This document shows positions 7,121-14,735 of a stretch of DNA of 64,000 bases, piece by piece (within the stretch, counting starts at the first letter, position 1; each line of letters begins with the position of its first letter). A program made the translations under genes and the position numbers. The stretch is from Bryobacterales bacterium (GTDB lineage Bacteria; Acidobacteriota; Terriglobia; Bryobacterales; Bryobacteraceae): contig PMSX01000050.1 of the NCBI GenBank assembly GCA_003167495.1, positions 2,614-66,613 on the forward strand, given 5' to 3'. Under the pieces are notes generated by a model. That model was given only the letters and a program-made list of their open reading frames with translations, had not been told where the DNA came from and ran no database searches.

Positions 7121-8905
7121 TTGATCTGTGGGCTTACTGTGCATACACTCTGGATCTGTGGTTTCAGCGCGCTTGCCGTCGCTCTGCTGATCGGAGGACT
7201 CGATGACCTGATCCCGCTTACGATCCTGCTGCGGCATCGCCTGCGCTGTTGGCTGCGAACTAAGCCAGTCTCACCAGAAACACTGAACCCGCCCGAAAGC
7301 AAGATTGCCATCTTCGTGCCTTGCTGGAGAGAATCGGGCGTGATCGGCAACATGGTACGGCATAACCTGACAGCCATCCGCTACCGGAACTTCGATATCT
7401 TCCTGGGCGCGTACCCCAACGACGAGCCAACAGTGGCCGTGGCTGAACAATTGTCGGAAACATTTGCCAACGTACACGTCGCGGTATGCCCGAATCCGGG
7501 TCCGACCTCAAAAGCCGATTGCCTCAATTCGATTTACCGCGCGATGCAGCGTTTCGAACAACAACAGGGTGTGCAGTTCAGCACCGTCGTGCTGCATGAT
7601 GCCGAAGACTTGATCCACGCGGAGGCGCTTTCGCTGATCAACTGCAAACGCGCGTCATACGACATGGTGCAAGTGCCCGTCCTTCCTTTGCCTACGCCTT
7701 TCTTTGAATTGACCCATGGCGTTTACTGCGACGAGTTTGCCGAATTTCAGAACATCGACATGCACGCGCGTCAGTTCAGCGGATCGTTCGTGCCATCTAA
7801 CGGCGTGGGCACCGGTTTTGCGAGAGAGATTCTCGACCGGCTGGCAAACGAGCGCGGCCACGTATTCGACGCCGAAAGCCTGACGGAAGACTACGAAATC
7901 GGCGTCTATATTCACGACAAAGGCTACCGCCAGCTATTCGCGCCCATCACGCGCGGCGAAAGCGGTTTTGTCGCCACGCGCGAATACTTTCCACGCACCG
8001 CCAATACGGCCATCCGCCAGCGCACACGCTGGGTAACTGGTATCGCGCTGCAATGCTGGGAACGGCGCGGTTGGGCCGGCTCGCTGCGCACACGCTACTG
8101 GTTCTGGCGCGACCGCAAAGGCCTGGTGACGAGTCCGCTCAGCCTACTGACCAACGTGCTGTTCCTCGCCGGCCTGATCGACTTTGCCTCGAGCACTGTA
8201 CAACACCGGCCTTGGGCGTTCGCCGTCGATAATCCCCGCCTGACCGTTCTCTGCGGATTCACGCTGGCCCTGCAATGCCTGCGCCTGGGTTTGCGTATGC
8301 TCTGTGTGGGCCGCATTTTCGGACCCGCCTTCGCCCTCGGCGTGCCGCTGCGATCGTTTCTCGCAAATCTCATCAACTGCTTCGCTTCGCTGCGCGCGAC
8401 CTGGCGATTCTTCCTAGCGAAACGAGATAAACAAAAGCTCGTCTGGCAAAAAACAGAGCACGCTTATCCAGCCCATTCGACACTGGTCGAGCATGGCCGC
8501 GACTTTGACGAGATCCTGGTCGACCAAAGTTTCATCTCCCAGGAACACCTGACCCTTGCCAAGCACCAGATGCCCGCCAACGCGAACCTAGGCCAATATC
8601 TGTTCGAACGGGGCTTGATCTCCGACGAAGATCTTTGCCGCGCCCTCAGCCTCTTCACCGGCGCACCTATGGGCCGCTTCGACCCTCAAAGCATCAAGAA
8701 AGGCGTCCGCCGGAGTCTTCCGGCGCACCTTGCCCGGCGGCTCGAAATTGTGCCGGTGGACCTGCGCGCCGGACGGCTCATCGTGGCGGGCAGACAAGTT
8801 CTATCGCCCGAACAACTGGCAACGATCGGCAAATTCATTTCGCTGCCCGTCGATTTCCACCTGATCACGCAACAAAACTTCGCCGAGCTCCAAGAGTTAC
8901 TTTGA
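7121..8905 (+). CDS. membrane glycosyltransferase (NfrB-like) with C-terminal MshEN c-di-GMP domain
   Basis: A 594-residue protein. One N-terminal membrane segment (about 11-37) precedes a family 2 glycosyltransferase domain with HDAEDL (159-164), TEDYEIG (255-261) and QRTRW (300-304), the D,D,ED,QxxRW set of processive enzymes. Further membrane helices lie at about 340-430. The C-terminal part (455-594) is an MshEN/GSPII_E_N domain with two related motifs (FDEILVDQSFISQEHL; NLGQYLFERGLISDEDL), a fold that binds cyclic di-GMP in other proteins. The layout matches NfrB, a c-di-GMP-stimulated inner-membrane enzyme for an exopolysaccharide. The start is uncertain: TTG at 7121 or GTG at 7139. Confidence 0.85.
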   Translation: MICGLTVHTLWICGFSALAVALLIGGLDDLIPLTILLRHRLRCWLRTKPVSPETLNPPESKIAIFVPCWRESGVIGNMVRHNLTAIRYRNFDIFLGAYPNDEPTVAVAEQLSETFANVHVAVCPNPGPTSKADCLNSIYRAMQRFEQQQGVQFSTVVLHDAEDLIHAEALSLINCKRASYDMVQVPVLPLPTPFFELTHGVYCDEFAEFQNIDMHARQFSGSFVPSNGVGTGFAREILDRLANERGHVFDAESLTEDYEIGVYIHDKGYRQLFAPITRGESGFVATREYFPRTANTAIRQRTRWVTGIALQCWERRGWAGSLRTRYWFWRDRKGLVTSPLSLLTNVLFLAGLIDFASSTVQHRPWAFAVDNPRLTVLCGFTLALQCLRLGLRMLCVGRIFGPAFALGVPLRSFLANLINCFASLRATWRFFLAKRDKQKLVWQKTEHAYPAHSTLVEHGRDFDEILVDQSFISQEHLTLAKHQMPANANLGQYLFERGLISDEDLCRALSLFTGAPMGRFDPQSIKKGVRRSLPAHLARRLEIVPVDLRAGRLIVAGRQVLSPEQLATIGKFISLPVDFHLITQQNFAELQELL

Positions 8906-9331
8906 CTTGCGCAGTTCGGGGTTGAAAAACTCCAGCGGCGAGACATCGACAATGCGCCAGTCATACTTCTTCATGCTTAGCTTCACCGTCAAGTCTTCCT
9001 CGCGGCTCTCACTCAGACCACTTCCTTTTTCGCTTAGCGTCAATGTCCAGTGAACTGTCAGCGTCGCTTCGTGACTGGTTATTTGTTCATCGATGACATC
9101 CATTTCATTCGTCACGTCGTAAGCGTTGGTGAGCGCGCTGAAATAGTCGCGGAGCCGGGAATAGCCGTCGAAAGACTTGTCGAAAGGCGTCATGGCCTCC
9201 TCTGGGTTGCCTGCAGTAAGCGCTGTGGCTACCCGAGCCACCTGCTCGCGGATGGCTTTGCTTTGCTGCGCCGAAAGGTTTCCCGCCAGAAGTAACAGGA
9301 GGACAATCCGGCTACGTGCGATAGCTGCCAT
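8897..9331 (-). CDS. exported NTF2-like hypothetical protein
   Basis: The ATG at 9331 gives a 144-residue protein with a clear signal peptide (ARSRIVLLLLLAGNLSAQQ). The mature part is a single small domain alternating helix (REQVARVATALTAGNPEEAM) and beta strands (ATLTVHWTLTL, REEDLTVKLSM, WRIVDVSPLEFF), which looks NTF2-like by eye. Its start overlaps the 3' end of argJ by 20 bases, so it is probably the last gene of the def-fmt-argJ transcription unit. Its 3' end overlaps the convergent glycosyltransferase gene by 9 bases. The function is unknown. Confidence 0.65.
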   Translation of the reverse strand: MAAIARSRIVLLLLLAGNLSAQQSKAIREQVARVATALTAGNPEEAMTPFDKSFDGYSRLRDYFSALTNAYDVTNEMDVIDEQITSHEATLTVHWTLTLSEKGSGLSESREEDLTVKLSMKKYDWRIVDVSPLEFFNPELRKSK

Positions 9332-10490
9332 TGATTTGTATGTAACCTTCCGTGAGATCGCAGGTGAAGAATCGCGCATCGCCTTTGCCTCCTTTTTTGT
9401 TGACGATGCGAATGCGCACTTCCGATTCGTCCAGTTTCTGCTTCAGCTCATTTTCGTCGTAGTTCGCGGCGAGGCCGCCACGGCAGACGAGCACGCGTTG
9501 CATTTCGATATCGATGGAATTAGGGTCAAAGTCGACGCCGGCATAGCCCGCAGCTACCAGGATGCGGCCCCAATTGGGATCACTGCCGGCGATGGCGGTT
9601 TTGACGAGCGGCGAATTGGCGATGGCGCGCGCGATCTTGCGGGCATCCTCCCGCGTCTTGAAACCAAGGGCGCGCACGACTATCAACTTACGGGCACCTT
9701 CGCCATCGGCGGCAATTTGCTCGGCCAGACTCTCCATAACCCATGTCACTACTTCCTGAAGCACTTTTCGCTCTTTGTCGGAGGGCTTTACTTTGGATGC
9801 GCCACTCGCCAGTAACAGAACAGTATCGTTGGTGGACGTGTCCCCGTCAATGGTGAGCGAATTGAAGGAACGCTCAATGGCAGGTCTGAGTATTTCTTCA
9901 AGGTCTTCGGCATCGGCGACGGCATCGGTCATCACAAAGCCGAGGGTGGTGGCCATGTTGGGATGAATCATGCCCGCGCCTTTCGTCATGCCGGCCACGC
10001 GCACGGTTCCGTCGGCAAACTGTACTTCTTCGGAGGCGATTTTAGGGCGGGTGTCAGTGGTCATCATCGCTTCCGCCACAGATTGAAAGTTGCCGGCGTC
10101 CAACTGTTCCACTAGTTCCGGAAAAGGAGCGGTGAGCAATTTGACATCGAGTTCCACGCCAATGACCCCGGTGGAAGCGGGGAAAATGTATTCCGGGCGC
10201 GTTTTAAGCGCTTTTGCCAAGGCCCTGCAGGACGCAAGCGCGACGCGTTCGCCGGTGCGTGTAGCGCAATTGGCATTGCCGGCGTTGATGAGAACGCCGC
10301 TAACTTTGCCTTTGGAAATTTTCAGGTTTTGTTTAGCGAGTTTCACCGGCGCGGCTTGCACCACGTTGCGCGTGAACACCGCGGCCGCGCGCGCTGGTTG
10401 GTCCGGCACGATTAAGGCGACATCGTCTTTTTCGACTTTGCGAATGCCGGCGTAGGTGGCCGCGTATCGGTATCCCAAAGGAAGCTTCAA
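9312..10490 (-). CDS. argJ: bifunctional glutamate N-acetyltransferase / amino-acid N-acetyltransferase
   Basis: ArgJ transfers the acetyl group from N-acetylornithine to glutamate (recycling), and bifunctional forms also use acetyl-CoA, in arginine biosynthesis. The 392-residue length fits. The proenzyme motif is present: TKGAGMIHPNMA followed by Thr181, where the precursor cleaves itself into alpha and beta chains. The C-terminal GYIQINGSYRT is typical. The start is a TTG at 10490 whose TTGA overlaps the fmt stop codon, indicating translational coupling. No other arg genes are adjacent. Confidence 0.95.
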   Translation of the reverse strand: MKLPLGYRYAATYAGIRKVEKDDVALIVPDQPARAAAVFTRNVVQAAPVKLAKQNLKISKGKVSGVLINAGNANCATRTGERVALASCRALAKALKTRPEYIFPASTGVIGVELDVKLLTAPFPELVEQLDAGNFQSVAEAMMTTDTRPKIASEEVQFADGTVRVAGMTKGAGMIHPNMATTLGFVMTDAVADAEDLEEILRPAIERSFNSLTIDGDTSTNDTVLLLASGASKVKPSDKERKVLQEVVTWVMESLAEQIAADGEGARKLIVVRALGFKTREDARKIARAIANSPLVKTAIAGSDPNWGRILVAAGYAGVDFDPNSIDIEMQRVLVCRGGLAANYDENELKQKLDESEVRIRIVNKKGGKGDARFFTCDLTEGYIQINGSYRT

Positions 10491-11419
10491 GGCTTTTCTC
10501 CCAACATTTCGTTTTCTACTAACCGATAACCGTTGAGAAACGCTTCCGCGTTCATGCGCTTCTTGCCGGAAAGTTGAATTTCCATTAGCTCAAGCGTGGT
10601 CCCAGCGCCGCAGCCCACAAACAAATGGTGCTTTTCGGAGTAAAGGCGGCCTGGCGCATCTAATTCCCGTTGCCCCAAGCGGACGCTGGTGATGGATAGC
10701 TGTTGACCACGAAAGGTAGTGTAAGCGCCCGGCCAAGGATTGAACCCACGCCAGCGATTGTACACTTCGGCGGCGCTGCGATGCCAATTCACAAGCCCAT
10801 CTTCCTTCTTGAGAATGGGCGCGAGCGTGGCATCTTCGTCGCGCTGGTTTTCGCGCTGCGCGGTACCCGCTTCGAGCCGCCGGATAGCTTCCAGCAGAAG
10901 CTCCGCACCCATCAGCGCAAGCCGCACACTCAACTCCGGCGCCGTCTCCGATCGACCGATGGGCAGAGTTTCCTTCAGCAGCATATCGCCCGTATCGAGA
11001 CCGGCATCAATCTGCATGATAGTCACTCCGGTTTCGGTTTCGCCGTTCGCGATTGCCCATTGAATGGGCGCTGCTCCCCGATATTTAGGCAGCAGCGACG
11101 CATGCACATTTAAGATGCCTTGACGAGGCATATCAATAATGTTTTGCGGAATGATCTGGCCGTAGCCAACCACCACCATAATTTCAGCAGCCCACGCTTT
11201 GAGCGGCTCCAGATTTTCCGCGCGGCGGATGCGCTCCGGCTGACAGACCTCAATGCCCAGACGCCGGGCGGCGATTTTCACCGCTGATTCAGCCACTTGA
11301 TTGCCGCGGCCTTTGGGCCGATCGGGCTGCGTATATACCGCCGCGACCTGATGATGCGCCGCCAAAGCTTCGAGCGATGGGACGGCGAACTCGGGCGTGC
11401 CGAGAAAGACGACTCGCAT
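10487..11419 (-). CDS. fmt: methionyl-tRNA formyltransferase
   Basis: Fmt formylates the initiator Met-tRNA using 10-formyl-THF. The 310-residue protein starts with MRVVFLGTPEFAVPSLEAL. It has the folate-site loop NVHASLLPKYRGAAPIQ with the catalytic Asn104 and His106, and Asp142 in MQIDAGLDTGDML. The C-terminal OB-fold tRNA-binding region is present (WHRSAAEVYNRWRGFNPWP). It follows def with a 9-base gap, the usual def-fmt pairing of enzymes that add and remove the formyl group. Confidence 0.97.
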   Translation of the reverse strand: MRVVFLGTPEFAVPSLEALAAHHQVAAVYTQPDRPKGRGNQVAESAVKIAARRLGIEVCQPERIRRAENLEPLKAWAAEIMVVVGYGQIIPQNIIDMPRQGILNVHASLLPKYRGAAPIQWAIANGETETGVTIMQIDAGLDTGDMLLKETLPIGRSETAPELSVRLALMGAELLLEAIRRLEAGTAQRENQRDEDATLAPILKKEDGLVNWHRSAAEVYNRWRGFNPWPGAYTTFRGQQLSITSVRLGQRELDAPGRLYSEKHHLFVGCGAGTTLELMEIQLSGKKRMNAEAFLNGYRLVENEMLGEKP

Positions 11420-11428
11420 GGCGGCTGC

Positions 11429-11944
11429 TTAATCCCACTCGCCCGCTTTTTGCATTTTCTTGATCTTGCGGCGGATGATATCGCGCTTGAGCGCGCTCAA
11501 ATGATTAATGAACAGCTTGCCGTTCAGATGATCGATTTCGTGTTGAAAGGCGCGCGCCAGCAACTCTTCGCCCGACAATTCAATCGTTTCGCCCTTCTCA
11601 TTGTGAGCTTTCACCGTTACTTTGTTGGCACGCATGACCGGTTCGCGAAATCCGGGGATACTTAAGCAGCCCTCTTCACCCACCTGCGAGCCTTCGCGCG
11701 CAACAATTTCGGGATTGATGAGCACCAGTTTTTTCGTTTCGTCTTCGCCGACGCTAATATCAATGACTGTGAGGCGTTTGCTGATGCCCACTTGCGGCGC
11801 AGCCAGGCCAACTCCTTTGGCCGCGTACATCGTTTCAAACATGTTTTCGATCAGCTCATTGAGATCGGGAGTGCCGAAATCGACAACCTGATCCGCCGCT
11901 TGCTCCAGCACCGGCTCGCCGTATTTTAGAATTTTTAACACCAT
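11429..11944 (-). CDS. def: peptide deformylase
   Basis: This metalloenzyme removes the N-formyl group from nascent proteins. All three motifs are visible in 171 residues: GVGLAAPQVG (44-53), EEGCLSIP (90-97, metal ligand Cys93) and QHEIDHL (134-140, metal ligands His135 and His139, catalytic Glu136). It is the first gene of the def-fmt-argJ run. The C-terminal basic helix (KRDIIRRKIKKMQK) is typical of ribosome-associated deformylases. Confidence 0.97.
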   Translation of the reverse strand: MVLKILKYGEPVLEQAADQVVDFGTPDLNELIENMFETMYAAKGVGLAAPQVGISKRLTVIDISVGEDETKKLVLINPEIVAREGSQVGEEGCLSIPGFREPVMRANKVTVKAHNEKGETIELSGEELLARAFQHEIDHLNGKLFINHLSALKRDIIRRKIKKMQKAGEWD

Positions 11945-12004
11945 CTATTTCTAACCAACCACTCTCCAGTAACTCGCCCTCTATTCATACGAAAACCGCT
12001 AGCC

Positions 12005-12045
12005 GAGCCGCGACTGCGAAGGAGCGGCAACGTATTTTCGGAGTC
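12005..12045. repeat. copy of a dispersed GAGCCGCGAC intergenic repeat
   Basis: The stretch starting GAGCCGCGACTGCGAAGGAG and ending GCAACGTATTTTCGGAGTC aligns at roughly 80% by eye with 17020-17056 (GAGCCGCGACCGCCAGCGAG, then GCAACGTATTTCC). It lies between aroC and def, where no gene is found. Confidence 0.5.
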
Positions 12046-12070
12046 CCGCGAGTTTCTGTCTCCGGCAACC

Positions 12071-12084
12071 ATCCCGCGCGGGAT
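12071..12084. repeat. perfect 14-base palindrome between aroC and def
   Basis: ATCCCGCGCGGGAT is a perfect palindrome 35 bases after the aroC stop codon on the minus strand. There is no following T-run, so it is not a classical intrinsic terminator. It could be a regulator site or part of the neighbouring repeat. Confidence 0.4.
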
Positions 12085-12118
12085 AGCCATTTCTGCGTTT
12101 CATGGCTCCGAAAGCGGA

Positions 12119-13291
12119 TTAGAAGCTCCTTACCTGCGCGGCATAACCGTCAAAGTTACGCTTTGTTTCCAGTAGCGAATCGCCGCCAAATTTCTCAAGA
12201 AAAGCCTGCGCCAGCACCAGTGCCACCATCGCCTCGCCGATCACGCCGGCAGCCGGAACAACCGCCACATCACTGCGCTCATAGGCCGCCAGGGCCGGTT
12301 CACGGGTCGGCAAATCCACCGATTCCAACGGACGCCGCAAAGTCGATATCGGCTTCAAAAAGCCGCGGACGATTAGATCTTCGCCGTTGGTGATGCCGCC
12401 TTCGAGTCCACCCGCGCGATTGGAGCCACGATGAAAGGCATGGGCTTCCTTGTCGTAATGTATCGTATCTTGAACGTCCGATCCATAGGATTGCGCACCG
12501 TGCTCCGCCTCGCCGATTTCGACGCCCTTGACGGCCTGGATCGAAACGATGGCTTGCGCGAGGCGGCCATCAAGCCGCGTGTCCCAGGTAATGTGCGAAC
12601 CGATGCCCGCCGGCAGACCGTGCGCCACCACTTCGAAAACTCCCCCGACGGTGTCGCCAGTGCGGTAAGCATGATCGACTGCTCCTTTCATGCGGTTTTC
12701 AGTTTCAGCATCGACGCAGCCGAGCAGAACGTCGTCGCGCTGACTGAGTGCCACGATTTCCTCCCACCGCGCGGGGCGCTGCAGATGCACAGGGCCAACG
12801 CCAATGACATGGCTCAAGACCTCAATGCCAAATTGGCTCAAAAATGTTTTGGCGAGCGCGCCGATCGCCACCCGCGCCGTTGTTTCACGTGCGCTGGCGC
12901 GTTCTAGAATGTAACGCGCATCGGCATAGTTATACTTGATCGCGCCGGGCAGATCGGCGTGGCCAGGACGCGGACGAACAACAGGCTTGTGCTCGCCACG
13001 GTCGGCGTCCTTGGATTCGACCGGCAAAATGTTTTGCCAGTTTTTCCAGTCTTTGTTTTCGATGAGCACCGCGATCGGCGAGCCAATGGTCTGCGAGTGA
13101 CGGACGCCCGATATGATGCGCGCCCGGTCTGTTTCAATCTTCATGCGGCCGCCCCGGCCAAAGCCTTGCTGTCGCCGCCACAACTGACGATCGACATAGT
13201 CGACAGACACCGGGACGCCGGCAGGTAGGCCTATGAGTGTGGCTACAAGGCACTCGCCATGTGATTCTCCAGCGGTTTCAAAACGAAGCAT
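12119..13291 (-). CDS. aroC: chorismate synthase
   Basis: AroC converts 5-enolpyruvylshikimate-3-phosphate to chorismate with reduced FMN, the last step of the shikimate pathway. The 390-residue protein has the three family signatures: GESHGECLVATLIGLPAGVP near the N-terminus, RASARETTARVA in the middle, and the C-terminal RSDVAVVPAAGVIGEAMVA. It appears monocistronic and is divergent from the MgtC-like gene. No other aro gene is adjacent. Confidence 0.97.
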   Translation of the reverse strand: MLRFETAGESHGECLVATLIGLPAGVPVSVDYVDRQLWRRQQGFGRGGRMKIETDRARIISGVRHSQTIGSPIAVLIENKDWKNWQNILPVESKDADRGEHKPVVRPRPGHADLPGAIKYNYADARYILERASARETTARVAIGALAKTFLSQFGIEVLSHVIGVGPVHLQRPARWEEIVALSQRDDVLLGCVDAETENRMKGAVDHAYRTGDTVGGVFEVVAHGLPAGIGSHITWDTRLDGRLAQAIVSIQAVKGVEIGEAEHGAQSYGSDVQDTIHYDKEAHAFHRGSNRAGGLEGGITNGEDLIVRGFLKPISTLRRPLESVDLPTREPALAAYERSDVAVVPAAGVIGEAMVALVLAQAFLEKFGGDSLLETKRNFDGYAAQVRSF

Positions 13292-13393
13292 TCAGTGATT
13301 TTCCACGGAACCCGGACGCGGAATTCCTAAATTCTATGGTGACATGACGCGCCCTTCGGTCTTTTTATCACGGCAATCGAGTAACATTGCAAC

Positions 13394-13825
13394 ATGCCGG
13401 ATTGGAATGGGATTTTCAGGGATTTTTGGCACCTTTGCGTAGCTTTCGCGCTGGCGGGCACCATTGGCTGGAATCGCGAAGCCGAAGAACACAATACGGG
13501 GATTCGCGCTTTTCCGATAGTGGCCATGTCAAGTTGCACGTTCGTGATGATTGCGACCTATGGGGGTAGCGTAGACGCGCAATCGAGAGTTTTGCAGGGA
13601 CTGGTGGCCGGCATCGGGTTTGTGGGCGGCGGGGCAATTATGAAAGACGGCTTGACGATTAAAGGCACGGCCACGGCCGCCAGCGTACTGAGCGCGGCCG
13701 CACTGGGCGCAGCGGTATCGATGAACCGGTTTGGGATTGCAGTGAGTTTGACGATTCTGAACTTGGTGGCGCTGCGGGCGTTGATGCCGATCAAGAACAA
13801 ACTGGACGGGGTGAGCGGACGGTAA
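13394..13825 (+). CDS. MgtC/SapB family membrane protein
   Basis: A 143-residue inner-membrane protein with about four helices, holding the MgtC N-terminal domain: FALAGTIGWNREAEEHNTGIR and GLVAGIGFVGGGAIMKDG, followed by KGTATAASVLSAAALGAAV. The Arg/Glu of the first motif and the GxGFxGGGxI motif are the conserved core. MgtC affects growth in low magnesium and F-ATPase activity in pathogens; in soil bacteria its role is unclear. The soluble C-terminal domain of Salmonella MgtC is absent, which is common in this family. Confidence 0.9.
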   Translation: MPDWNGIFRDFWHLCVAFALAGTIGWNREAEEHNTGIRAFPIVAMSSCTFVMIATYGGSVDAQSRVLQGLVAGIGFVGGGAIMKDGLTIKGTATAASVLSAAALGAAVSMNRFGIAVSLTILNLVALRALMPIKNKLDGVSGR

Positions 13826-13854
13826 TCCCGACGGTAGGTAGGGCAGGGTCGAGG

Positions 13855-14313
13855 TTAGGTTCGAATTTGCGGACTTGCTAGCTTCGTGACGCTCACTAAA
13901 TCACTCCGACTTCGCACGGCCGCGGATAAAGAGGGCAACGAGCGCCTGCAAGCCCACGCCGCCTCCGCCGATGACCGCACCAGGCCAGGGGTGGCGGTAG
14001 ACGCCACGTATGTACCTGCCGCGATAAATGAAAGGGCAACGATCAGACCGCAGACTTGTCCGAGGCGGCCTTCGGCGAAATCGTTTTTGCTATCCGCATT
14101 TGCTGCCTCAAGCATTCGAGTCTCCAATGTCTGACTGTGGGCGAGCTGCCGCTCCGCCATTGCAATGATTCGGTCAGCCGCGCCAGGACAGGCCTCTTCG
14201 TAGCCTCTTAGCAGGTCGGGAGGAGGAAGAGGGCCGATGAAACCGGCCTCCATGCGGGTAATGGCAACCCCTTTATCTTGTGGATTCGGGGTCGTTTTCG
14301 GAGGGTCTGGCAC
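13855..14313 (-). pseudogene. DUF2335 membrane protein with C-terminal frameshift
   Basis: The N-terminal 100 or so residues match DUF2335: GFIGPLPPPDLLRGYEEACP, GAADRIIAMAERQLAHSQ, then one membrane helix (VCGLIVALSFIAAGTYVA). The frame then turns into a Ser/Arg-rich tail ending at 13855. Another frame supplies the expected second membrane helix, PGAVIGGGGVGLQALVALF, ending IRGRAKSE with a stop at 13901-13903. A single missing base in GTGGC-GTC near 14002 explains this. It may be a real frameshift or a sequencing or assembly error. The overlap with the upstream small gene suggests a two-gene operon. Confidence 0.75.
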
Positions 14314-14623
14314 TAAGTTGTTTGGACGACCTATACTCTAAAATCGCCGCATATAGGGCTCTGCCAACCACAAACCAGGCGTCGCGAACCGCGTCCGTGT
14401 TTGGAGTTGGGGTGGTTCGTTTGCCGTTCAAGTGTGCGCCGAAGGCGTTCACGGAGAGGAATCCACGCAGGATACCGGGACGGCGGGTCCCAAAGTGGTC
14501 TTTTCGAGCTGCTAGGAAACTCCGGTAGCTCGGGGGCTCGGCATTGTAGTAGGTGTTAAGCTCCGGTAGGACACACTCGGGGCCCGAAAGATTTTCGGTT
14601 TGTTCCAGTTGAAGTGTGTTCAT
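14273..14623 (-). CDS. hypothetical protein upstream of the DUF2335 gene
   Basis: A 116-residue soluble protein without recognisable domains. Visible stretches include LNTYYNAEPPSYRSFLAARK, RGFLSVNAFGAHLNGKR and a helical segment VRDAWFVVGRALYAAIL. Its last 41 bases overlap the DUF2335 start, which suggests cotranscription. The alternative is that only the DUF2335 gene is real and this is fortuitous; the coding-like composition favours a gene. Confidence 0.5.
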   Translation of the reverse strand: MNTLQLEQTENLSGPECVLPELNTYYNAEPPSYRSFLAARKDHFGTRRPGILRGFLSVNAFGAHLNGKRTTPTPNTDAVRDAWFVVGRALYAAILEYRSSKQLSARPSENDPESTR

Positions 14624-14735
14624 AGTTGCGATGGACCTCAGGGCTGGAGATAAGATTTTGTTCTTAAGAGTACGCTATCACGCGATGGGATGAGCGGCGT
14701 CTTTCTATGTGCTAGCATCGAGAGGTTTACGCGCC

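Noticed and set aside
7070..7237. N-terminal extension of the hypothetical protein at 6767-7069
   Set aside because: It would overlap the divergent glycosyltransferase gene by more than 100 bases and is of poor coding quality.
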